A DNA stretch of 64,000 nucleotides from Pseudomonadota bacterium (GTDB lineage: Bacteria; Myxococcota_A; Polyangia; GCA-2747355): contig JADJTL010000003.1 of assembly GCA_016711215.1 (NCBI GenBank), positions 1 through 64,000 of the forward strand. Reading direction: 5' to 3'. How positions within the stretch are numbered: position 1 is the first letter of the stretch; every line of letters begins with the position of its first letter. Below the pieces are notes generated by a model that saw only the letters and a list, made by a program, of their open reading frames with translations, did not search any database and was not told where the DNA came from. The translations under genes were made by a program, and so were the position numbers. Positions 43,578-51,571 of the stretch are shown one piece after another.

Positions 43578-44226
43578 CGTGTCGATCCCAGATCTGCCTC
43601 CAGATCGAGCTCGGGATCGAGCATGTCCGCGGCGTAGCCCGTGCTCTCCGCCACCAACGCCGTGATCTGCGCCAACACCGAGTCGACCCGGCCGGCCGCG
43701 GGCGCGCTACCAACGACCGCGGGCGCGGGCAGCGCTGCAGGCGCGGGCAGCGCTGCAGGCACGGCAGACACGGCAGACACGGCAGGCGCTGCAGGCGCTG
43801 CAGGCGCCGCCACGAGCACGGGCGCCACCGCCTGCGCCACGCGCAGGTCGGGCCGATGGTCGTAGACGAACTGCGTCACGTGCCGCAGCGTCGGGAAGTC
43901 GCGCAGCCGCAGCCCCTCATCGCGCGGGATCGCGTAGCGCTCCCGCACCTGGGCGAAGGTCTCCGCCTGCTTCACCGTGTCGATCCCCAGATCTGCCTCC
44001 AGATCGAGCTCGGGATCGAGCATGTCCGCGGCGTAGCCCGTGCTCTCCGCCACCAACGCCGTGATCTGCGCGCGGGATCGCGTAGCGCTCCCGTACCTGG
44101 GCGAAGGTCTCCGCCTGCTTCACCGTGTCGATTCCCAGATCTGCCTCCAGATCGAGCTCGGGATCGAGCATGTCCGTCGCGTAGCCCGTACTGTCTGCCA
44201 CCAGCTGCAGGATCTCGGACAACACG
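42690..44226 (-). repeat. five tandem ACP-coding repeats (390-bp period)
   Basis: The ACP-linker unit recurs with starts of the same sequence at 42751, 43141, 43531, 43929 and 44077. The first three spacings are 390, 390 and 398 bp, nearly identical at DNA level. The last is only 148 bp, so about 242 bp (linker plus the first residues of the next ACP) are missing. At 43588 one C of a CCCC run is absent. The 398 unit has a 9-bp expansion of a GCAGACACG motif. Each unit has DLGIDTVKQAE at its centre. Confidence 0.92.
43574..44056 (-). pseudogene. out-of-frame middle ACP segment of the synthase
   Basis: This 160-codon frame encodes a full ACP (ESTGYAADMLDPELDLEADL, GIDTVKQAETFAQVRERYAI), a linker and the first half of the next ACP. 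It lies one frame off from the two large synthase pieces. It is entered at the 148-bp junction (about 44070) and left at the missing C (about 43588). Confidence 0.8.
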
Positions 44227-47200
44227 CCCGTGCTGGCCGGCCCAGCGCCTAGCGGCGGACTGGCCGCCAGGGCTGAAGGTGCTGCAGCCCCAGCAGGCGC
44301 GGCCACCGAGATCGGCGCAGACAGCGCCACCGCCGCGGGCGCGCGCGAGGCAGCGCTGGTCGCGGCGGGCGCCGGCAGGGAGCCGACGCTCGCCCGTCCC
44401 TGCGCCGACTGTCCGGCAGACGCTGGCGCCAAAGGCTGGATCACGGCCGGCGTCGGCCCATGGTCCTTGATCCGCAAGGTTCGCTGTACGACCTCGGTCT
44501 CGGGCGCTGCCTGCCCGCTGACCTCCGCCAACCAGCGTTCCCATCGCTGACGGTCCACGACGCGGGTTGCGTGCCCAAGGGCGCTCGGGGCCGGGCGCCG
44601 GCCGTCGGCCGTCGGCGCCCAGCGCAGCAGCGCGAAGCTGATCTGCGATCCAAAGCCAGCGCCGAGCCGCAGGGCATAGCCAAGCTCGTGCGCGCCGCCC
44701 CGTGAGAGGTTGATCGGGCCAAGGTCCGGATCCGGCTCGCGGTAGTTCGGCACCGGCGGCACCACGCCCGTCTCGAGCGCCTTGATCGCCACCACGTCCT
44801 CGATGCCAACCCCCATCGCATGACCGGTCAGTCCCTTGGTATTCGCCACCAGGATCTGCTCGGCGCTGGCACCAAAGGTGCGCCGCAGCGCCTCGATCTC
44901 GGCCTGCGCGCTGCCCCCGCGCGCCGGCGTGTAGGTCTCGTGCGAGACAAAGAGCGTACGCGGCGCCAGCTCGCGCCGATCGAGGCCCCACTGCGCCTCC
45001 GCGTCGCCGATCAGCCGCTCCAACAACCCACAGATATGCTCGACATCGAGCCGTGTCGCGTGGAAGGCGCTGTTCGCGGTCAGCGAGCCGAGCAGCTCGC
45101 AAATCGGGCGCACACCCCGCTCGCGGGCCGCCGCGGCGCTCTCGAGCACGATCGCCGAGGCGCCCATCCCCAGGATCAGCCCGTGGCGTCGCCGATCGAA
45201 GGGCACGGCCGCCTCTTCGACGATCTCGTCGGTGGCTGCAGCGCCGCTGGCGAGGAAGCCCGACCCGAACCACTCCATCATGTGGTCGCTGGTGACATTG
45301 TCGCCGGAGACCACGAGCACGCGCCGGCAGCGCCCGCGTCGAATCCAGTCCTCGGCCACCGAAAGCGCATGCGTCGTGCTGGCGCAGGCCGCGTTGACGT
45401 GCGTATTGGGGCCACGCGCACCGATGAAGTCGGCGAGCTGCGAGTGCCCCATCGGCAGCACCTTGAGCACGAAGCGGCGATCAAACTGGTAGCCCTCACG
45501 CTCGAGCTCACCCCGCAGCGCGGTGATCCGTCGCTCGAGCTCCGTACGCAGCAGCGCGTCGGCGCCGCTGACGCGCACCAGCAGGCTCTCGAGCTCCTCC
45601 AGTCGCTCGCGCCGCGCGCGATCGGTGTAGTAGTGCTTGAGATCGGCAACCAGCGCGTCGTAGCCGGGGAAGGACGAGGCGAAGATCACCCCGGTGTCGT
45701 CGCGCAACGCCTGGGGCAAGCGCCAACCGGCCGGCAGCTGGGTGCCGCGGGTCGTCGTCTTGTAGTGCTGCACCAGCGGCAGCCCGGCGTCGTTGAGCGC
45801 GTCGATCCCTGCCGCGATCGCCAGGCGGGTGACGATGTCGAGCGCGGGCAGCCGATCCGCCGGGTAGCCGAACTCGGCGGTCAGGTCGAAGGTCCCGCCG
45901 CGCCCCGCGAGCTTGATGATCTGTTTCAGATCAGTGATCGGCTCGAAGCGCGCGCCCTCTTCACTCTTGACCAAGCGCACGATCTGCTTGGCCAAGATCT
46001 CGCGTCGCTGCCGTAGGGGTAGCGCGTCGATCAGCTGGTCGCCGCGCAGGATGCGCTCGACGTTGGTCGGATCGAAGACGCGTCCGGCGCCGGGCAGACC
46101 GATCGCGGCGCCGGTGATCACCACCGGCTCGTGCTCCTCCGCCGAGCCGTGGCGACGGCCCCCGCTCACCAGCGCCTCGGCGCCAGCGCTCGCCCCTCCG
46201 GCAGCCGCCGCGCCGAGCAGCGCGTACCCGCCGCCCGAGGCCACCGCAGGCGTCGCCGCGAAAGCCGCCACCTGCTCGCGCGACGCGCCAAGCCCCGCCG
46301 CGTAGAGCCCGCAGAGCGCCTGGTTGAAGGACACGACATCACCCTGGCGCGGATGATTGGTGAAGAGCGCGGAGACGTCGGGCTGGTCGCCGAGGACATC
46401 CTCGGCAAAGCCGTGAAGCGCCTTCTTCGGCCCGATCTCGACGAAGAGGCGTGCGCCCGCCCGATGCAGGGTGCGTAGCCCATGGATGAACTGCACCGGC
46501 GCCGCGACCTGTTGACCGAGGATCTCGATCATCTGCGGCACCGCGGCCGCGCCCATCGGATAGAACTCACCGCTGAGGTTGGCCACCAGCGGTAGTTGTG
46601 GGGGTTGCAGGCGCAGCCGCTGCAGCACTGTGCAGAGCGGCGCGCTCGCGGGCGCCACGAGCTTGGTGTGGAAGGCATGGCTGACCGTCAAGGGCACGGC
46701 CCGATAGCCCGCCGCTTCGACGGCGGCGACGGCGTGCGCGACGGCCTCGACCGTCCCGCCGACCACCGCCTGGCTGTTGCTGTTGTGATTGGCCACGACG
46801 ACGTAGCCGTTGACCGCTGCGACGATGCGTTCGACCTCGGCCAGGGGCGCGAAGACCGCCGCCATCGCACCAGAATCCCCGATCGCCACGCGCGTCATCT
46901 CGCGGCCACGGGCGCTGACCGCCTCGAGCGCGTCACCGAAGGGCAGGCCCCCGGCCGCTACCAGCGCGCCGTACTCGCCGAGGCTGTGCCCCATCACCAT
47001 GTCGGGCGCGATGCCATAGGCCGCGAGCAGCCGCGTCAGCGCCTCGTCCGCCGCGAGCACTGCAGGCTGCGTAATCGCCGTCTGCCGCAGATCCTCCTCT
47101 GCGCGAGCCATCTCGGCTGCGTCCGCGCTGTCGACGAAGATGTAATCGCTGAGCGGACGCCCGAGCAGCGGCGACATCACGCGGTCGGCCTCGGCGAAGA

Positions 47201-49124
47201 CCTCAGCCACGATTGGCTGCTGCTGGCGCAGCACCTGCAGCATGTTGACGTACTGCGACCCCTGGCCGGTGTAGAGAAACGCGACCTTCGGCGCCGCCCC
47301 GCGGCCGCGAAAGATGCCCTGCGCTCGCAGCGCCTTCCACACTCCAAGCTGATCGCTGGCCAGCGCCTTGAGCGCCTTGGCGCCCTTGCTCGCCAGCTCT
47401 GATGCGTCGCCGTAGTCGATCGCCACGCGCTCCGGCGCGCGCAGATCGGCCAGCGCGGGCCGCGCCGCCGACGGCACCCGCCCCGCCTCCGCCTCGACGC
47501 AGACCTGGCGCAGGCGATCGGCCAGGGCAGCCGGCGCCGCGGCCCCCAACACGAGGGCCCCGCGCAAGGGCGCCGCGGCCAGCGCGACGACCGCGGGCGA
47601 CGACCCGAGAGCCGCGCTCGCGGCCCCAGCGACCAGCCCAGAGACCGCGTCGCCCCAGGCGCCCGGCACGCTGGCGCTGCGCCGGCTGCCGCGGGTCAGC
47701 CGGCCCGGCACATGCTCTTCGAGCACGGCGTGGAAGTTCGTGCCCCCGAAGCCAAACGAGCTGACCGCCGCGCAACGCACCCCGTCGGCGCGCTGCTCCC
47801 AGGGCCGCAGCTCCGTGTTGACGCGAAAGGGTGAGCGCGCGAAGTCGATGTTGGGGTTGGGCTGGGCGAAGCCGAGGCTCGGCGGCAGCACCTTATCGTG
47901 CAGCGCCAGGACCGCCTTGAGCAGCCCAGCAGCCCCAGCCGCGCCCTTGAGGTGGCCGACGTTGGACTTGACCGAGCCGAGGGCGATCGCGCCGAGAGGC
48001 AAGCCGAGGCTGCCGAAAACCTCGTTGAGCGATCCGACCTCGGTCGCATCGCCGACGCGCGTCGAGGTACCATGCGCCTCGAGCAAGCTCAGCGTGGCCG
48101 GCGACACGCCCGCGTGCTCCCAGGCCCGTCGCACGGCCAGCCTTTGGCCGACGGGGTTGGGCGCAGTGATGCCCTTGCCCCGTCCGTCGCTCGAACCTCC
48201 GACGCCGCGAATGACCGCATAGATGCGATCCTCGTCGCGCTCGGCGTCGGCCAAACGCTTGAGCAAGAAGGCCGCGGCACCCTCCCCCATCACGAAGCCG
48301 TCGGCACCCGCTGAAAAGGGCCGCGTACCCGTGGCCGAGAGCGCGCCGACCTTGCAGAACTTGATAAAGCTCGACGGGTTCATATTGGCGTCGACGCCGC
48401 CGGTGATCACAGCGTCGTAGTCGCCCTGCACGAGGCCCTCGATCGCCGTGCCGATCGCCGCCGTCGCGGAGGCACAGGCCGCATCGACGATGTAGTTGGG
48501 TCCGCGGAAGTTGAAGAGCGCCGCCACGCGTCCGGCGACGATATTCGCCAGCTCGCCGGGCATCGCGTCCTCGGTCACGTCCGGCATCCGCTGGCGGTAA
48601 CCGCGCAGCCCCTCCTCGAGGATCGCCTGCTGCTGCTGCTGCGTGAGCGCGGCAAAGGTCGGCGCTTGCCGCAGCTCCTCGGCCAGCTCGGGGAAGAGCA
48701 CCCGCGCGGCGCTGAAGACCGCCCGGTCGCCGCCCATCGCGGTGCCGATGATCACCGCCGTACGCTCGGGATCGAGCGGCCGCTCTGGGTAGCCGTAGTC
48801 CTCGAGCGCCTCACGCGCGGTGATCACGGCCCACTTCTGACCACGGTCCATCGACTCGCCCACGCGCGGCGGCACGGGCAGCTTCCAGGCGAGGGGATCC
48901 CAGTTCCAGTGCAGCGCCCAACCGCCGATCTTCGAATAGGTCTTGTCGGGCGCGCCGCGATCCGGATCGTAGTAGAGGTCCGCATTCCAGCGCTCGCGGG
49001 GCACGTCGGTGATGCTGTAGCGACCGGACCTAATATTGTTCCAAAAGGACGGCACATCGGCCGCGTCGGGCATTACGGCTCCGACACCAACGATCGCCAC
49101 CGCTCGTGCTGACGTGTCTCGCAT
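43917..49124 (-). CDS. PUFA-synthase-like type I synthase, N-terminal part: KS-AT-KS-ACP
   Basis: 1735 residues. KS1 (~8-470): active Cys217 in DAACASA, His351 in EAHGTSTRVGD and His391 in SNVGHLKGAAG, so catalytically complete. AT (~610-915): GHSLGEYG with Ser714 and a HAFHT motif that favours malonyl-CoA. KS2 (~1000-1600): Cys1247 in NAACAST, His1395 in HETYTPARGG and His1435 in GLTGHAMG; it also contains a ~60-residue charged helical insert (1160-1215). The first ACP (~1635-1690) has GIDT. The last ~45 residues before the stop (ADHGVGGG...) are an out-of-frame reading of the second ACP. The enzyme resembles PfaA-type and related iterative synthases; the product is unknown. ATG 49124 has a GGGAG ribosome site. 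The acyl-CoA dehydrogenase lies 97 bp upstream. Confidence 0.9.
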   Translation of the reverse strand: MRDTSARAVAIVGVGAVMPDAADVPSFWNNIRSGRYSITDVPRERWNADLYYDPDRGAPDKTYSKIGGWALHWNWDPLAWKLPVPPRVGESMDRGQKWAVITAREALEDYGYPERPLDPERTAVIIGTAMGGDRAVFSAARVLFPELAEELRQAPTFAALTQQQQQAILEEGLRGYRQRMPDVTEDAMPGELANIVAGRVAALFNFRGPNYIVDAACASATAAIGTAIEGLVQGDYDAVITGGVDANMNPSSFIKFCKVGALSATGTRPFSAGADGFVMGEGAAAFLLKRLADAERDEDRIYAVIRGVGGSSDGRGKGITAPNPVGQRLAVRRAWEHAGVSPATLSLLEAHGTSTRVGDATEVGSLNEVFGSLGLPLGAIALGSVKSNVGHLKGAAGAAGLLKAVLALHDKVLPPSLGFAQPNPNIDFARSPFRVNTELRPWEQRADGVRCAAVSSFGFGGTNFHAVLEEHVPGRLTRGSRRSASVPGAWGDAVSGLVAGAASAALGSSPAVVALAAAPLRGALVLGAAAPAALADRLRQVCVEAEAGRVPSAARPALADLRAPERVAIDYGDASELASKGAKALKALASDQLGVWKALRAQGIFRGRGAAPKVAFLYTGQGSQYVNMLQVLRQQQPIVAEVFAEADRVMSPLLGRPLSDYIFVDSADAAEMARAEEDLRQTAITQPAVLAADEALTRLLAAYGIAPDMVMGHSLGEYGALVAAGGLPFGDALEAVSARGREMTRVAIGDSGAMAAVFAPLAEVERIVAAVNGYVVVANHNSNSQAVVGGTVEAVAHAVAAVEAAGYRAVPLTVSHAFHTKLVAPASAPLCTVLQRLRLQPPQLPLVANLSGEFYPMGAAAVPQMIEILGQQVAAPVQFIHGLRTLHRAGARLFVEIGPKKALHGFAEDVLGDQPDVSALFTNHPRQGDVVSFNQALCGLYAAGLGASREQVAAFAATPAVASGGGYALLGAAAAGGASAGAEALVSGGRRHGSAEEHEPVVITGAAIGLPGAGRVFDPTNVERILRGDQLIDALPLRQRREILAKQIVRLVKSEEGARFEPITDLKQIIKLAGRGGTFDLTAEFGYPADRLPALDIVTRLAIAAGIDALNDAGLPLVQHYKTTTRGTQLPAGWRLPQALRDDTGVIFASSFPGYDALVADLKHYYTDRARRERLEELESLLVRVSGADALLRTELERRITALRGELEREGYQFDRRFVLKVLPMGHSQLADFIGARGPNTHVNAACASTTHALSVAEDWIRRGRCRRVLVVSGDNVTSDHMMEWFGSGFLASGAAATDEIVEEAAVPFDRRRHGLILGMGASAIVLESAAAARERGVRPICELLGSLTANSAFHATRLDVEHICGLLERLIGDAEAQWGLDRRELAPRTLFVSHETYTPARGGSAQAEIEALRRTFGASAEQILVANTKGLTGHAMGVGIEDVVAIKALETGVVPPVPNYREPDPDLGPINLSRGGAHELGYALRLGAGFGSQISFALLRWAPTADGRRPAPSALGHATRVVDRQRWERWLAEVSGQAAPETEVVQRTLRIKDHGPTPAVIQPLAPASAGQSAQGRASVGSLPAPAATSAASRAPAAVALSAPISVAAPAGAAAPSALAASPPLGAGPASTGVLSEILQLVADSTGYATDMLDPELDLEADLGIDTVKQAETFAQVRERYAIPRADHGVGGGEHGLRRGHARSRARSGGRSGDRHGEAGGDLRPGAGALRDPAR

Positions 49125-49221
49125 CTCTACAAACTCCCTGTGCAGGCCGCGCCAGAGCCGCGCGCCGCCGGTGCCGGCCAGCGAAGGCCCGCGTGCCCAG
49201 CGGCGCCGACGAGCGCCCGCT

Positions 49222-50889
49222 TCAACCGCGCTGATAGAGCGCGTCGGCGACTCGGTCCATATCGGCGATCAGCCCGCGCTGTGCCCCCTGCACGGCGGCG
49301 AGGCCGCAGCGCTGCGCGAAGGCTGGTCCCTCGCTGTCTGGCAAGCCATCAGCGCCGGCGACCCACTGCGGGCCCTCCAAGACCACCTTCAGGGCCACCT
49401 TGCGGGCGAAGACCCGGCTCATCGTGGCGAGGACGGTCGCGTCGAAGCGCCGATCCGTCTTCTCAGGCAGCTCGCCCTCGGCCGCCCGCGCGGCCCGTCG
49501 CGCAAAGGCGCCAGCGGCCTCGACAAACGCCACCAGCTCACCGACGCGAAAGAGCACATGCTGATGCCGCGTCAAGCGCGCCACGCGCGCGGCCTCCAGC
49601 ACCTCCGCCAAGGCATGCGCCGCCAGCGCCGCCACGTCGGCACCCACCGCTGGTTGCCGCGCGTGGAGCTGCTCCAGCTCGCGCGCCTGCGCGTGGTAGT
49701 GCTGTCCTCGGCTCTTGATCTGGATCTGCCAGCGATCGCGCGCGATGGTCATCTCCATGATCTCCGAGGTGCCCTCGTAGATCGTGGTGATGCGCACGTC
49801 GCGCTTGATCTTCTCGACCATGTATTCCTTGGTGTAGCCGTAGCCGCCGTGGGCCTGGATCGCCGCCTCGGCCGCGTTATTGCCCGCCTCGGTCGCCAGG
49901 TACTTGGAGATCGCCCCCTCGGTGTTGAGCGTTCCCTCACCGGCATCGATGCGCTCGGCGGTCTCCTCGATGAAGGCCCGCGCACCCTCGAGCTGAACGA
50001 CGTGTGGAACGATCAGCTTATGCGTGTAGCCCTGCTTGGTGGCCAACAGGCCGCCACCTTGGACCCGCTCGAGCGAGTAGGCGATCGCGCGATCGACCGC
50101 CGCCCAACCACCACCGAGCCCGAAGGCCGCCACCATCAGGCGCGTGAAGCCGAAGACGAGCTGGGCCTGCACCAGGCCCTGTCCCTCGACCTCCCCCACC
50201 AGCCGGTCGGCGTCGACATAGACGTCCTCGCAGTGCACGGTGGCGGTGTTGCTCAGGCGAATGCCGTGCTTGTCCTCGGGTTTGCCGTGGCTGAGGCCCT
50301 TGGCTCCGCGCTCGACGACGAACCAGCTCGGCCCTCCAGGGGCGTTGGCGAGGAAGGTATATACGTCGGCGAAGCCGCCGTTGCTGATCCACTGCTTGTT
50401 GCCGTTGAGGCGGTAACCGACGACGACGCCATGCTCGCGCACGGGCTCCGCCGTGCTCCGCAGCGTACCGAGATCGCTGCCAGCCTCGGGCTCCGTCGCC
50501 CCATAGGCCATCAGGATGCCCTCGTTGGCGATGCGACCGAGCCAGCGAGCCTGCTGCTCAGGCGTGCCACCGTAGACGATCGGGTCGCTGCCCAAGAAAG
50601 TGGCGAGCACGCCCGTGGCGACCCCGACGTCGACGCGGGCCAGCGCCTCGCAGATCCGGTAGACGTCGAAGGCCCCGCCACCCATCCCGCCGTAGGCCTC
50701 CGGAATGAACGCGAGCTGGATCCCCAAGCCCTCGCCCCCGAGACTGCGCACCGTCTCGTTCGGGAACTCGTCGCGCGTGTCGAGGTCGATCAGCCGCGCG
50801 TCGGGCAGGTGATCGCGCGCGAAGTCGCGAAAGGCGGCAAGGGTGAGATCGAGCGTCTCTCTGTCCAATCCACGCAATGCCTGCGCCAT
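49222..50889 (-). CDS. acyl-CoA dehydrogenase with C-terminal extension
   Basis: 555 residues. FIPEAYGGMGGGAFDVYRIC, YGATEPEAGSDLG (FAD/substrate region), GNKQWISNGG and the catalytic Glu in IYEGTSEIM are all in place. About 170 extra C-terminal residues (ARELEQLHARQPAVGADVAA onward) form a helical domain as in the longer ACAD families. I chose ATG 50889 with GGAGGAGAGG upstream. As first gene of the lipid operon and with no enoylreductase domain in the synthase, it may saturate or desaturate chain intermediates (inference). An ACAD could equally act in degradation. Confidence 0.88.
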   Translation of the reverse strand: MAQALRGLDRETLDLTLAAFRDFARDHLPDARLIDLDTRDEFPNETVRSLGGEGLGIQLAFIPEAYGGMGGGAFDVYRICEALARVDVGVATGVLATFLGSDPIVYGGTPEQQARWLGRIANEGILMAYGATEPEAGSDLGTLRSTAEPVREHGVVVGYRLNGNKQWISNGGFADVYTFLANAPGGPSWFVVERGAKGLSHGKPEDKHGIRLSNTATVHCEDVYVDADRLVGEVEGQGLVQAQLVFGFTRLMVAAFGLGGGWAAVDRAIAYSLERVQGGGLLATKQGYTHKLIVPHVVQLEGARAFIEETAERIDAGEGTLNTEGAISKYLATEAGNNAAEAAIQAHGGYGYTKEYMVEKIKRDVRITTIYEGTSEIMEMTIARDRWQIQIKSRGQHYHAQARELEQLHARQPAVGADVAALAAHALAEVLEAARVARLTRHQHVLFRVGELVAFVEAAGAFARRAARAAEGELPEKTDRRFDATVLATMSRVFARKVALKVVLEGPQWVAGADGLPDSEGPAFAQRCGLAAVQGAQRGLIADMDRVADALYQRG

Positions 50890-50900
50890 GCCTCTCCTCC

Positions 50901-50924
50901 GTGTAGCCGTGTAGCCGTGTAGCC
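50901..50924 (-). repeat. three tandem copies of an 8-bp unit just upstream of the ACAD start
   Basis: GTGTAGCC is repeated exactly three times (GGCTACAC on the coding strand), 11 bp upstream of the start codon and next to the ribosome site. Slippage would change leader spacing. The rest of 50925-51152 shows nothing I can name. Confidence 0.55.
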
Positions 50925-51152
50925 GCGCCTCGCCCTCGTCGTGGATCGCGCCGCGCCCCGGGATCGGGCGCAAGACGTGGGCCCGGCCGCGCGCGCGGCG
51001 CGCCGAGCACAGGCAACCCGCTGGGAGGCAATGGCGGCGGGCAGCCTACGTCGCACCCTCGGTCGTGTAAAGGCCCGCACCAGGCCCGCACCAAGATCCT
51101 CGGACGTCAAAGGGGCGCGGCCCCCGCGGCGGCCCGGCCGCGCGTCTTGGGC

Positions 51153-51467
51153 TCAGCCGCGCGTGCGGGCAGCGGCGGGCGGGCGGGCTGCCGCTGCGCT
51201 GTCGGCGCCCTCGGCGCGCTCGGCGGCAGTGTCCGCGCCCGCCTCCTCGCCGAGCTGCCCGAGGAGTTGCAGCGTCGCCGCTGCCTCCTCCTCGTCCAGG
51301 CGGCTGATGGCGACCCCGACATGCACGACGACGTAGTCGCCGAGCTGCGCCTCGGGCACGAAGGCGAGGCTGACCTCACGCACTGCACCGCCAAAATCGA
51401 CCCGCGCCGCGCGCGCCAGCTCGCTCCCGCTGAGGCTAAGGATGCGTCCTGGAACGGCGAGACACAC
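51153..51467 (-). CDS. hypC: [NiFe] hydrogenase maturation chaperone HypC
   Basis: 104 residues from GTG 51467, chosen because the mature form must begin Met-Cys: the frame reads (M)CLAVPGRILSLSG with the essential Cys2. AGGAG lies about 8 nt upstream. GDYVVVHVGVAISRLDEEEA is the usual C-terminal half. It has an Ala/Arg-rich tail longer than usual. HypC hands the Fe(CN)2CO group with HypD to the hydrogenase large subunit. It is divergent from hypF. Confidence 0.92.
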   Translation of the reverse strand: MCLAVPGRILSLSGSELARAARVDFGGAVREVSLAFVPEAQLGDYVVVHVGVAISRLDEEEAAATLQLLGQLGEEAGADTAAERAEGADSAAAARPPAAARTRG

Positions 51468-51571
51468 GGACCTGACTCCTGACGGCGACGAGCGCCCGCT
51501 CAACGAGTGCTACTCTAGCGACCCTCGGGTCGGGCAACAACCCGCCGAAGCCTCGGGGTAGCGCCGCGACG

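Noticed and set aside
49036..50922. 628-codon plus-strand frame opposite the ACAD gene
   Set aside because: Shadow of a well-conserved acyl-CoA dehydrogenase.
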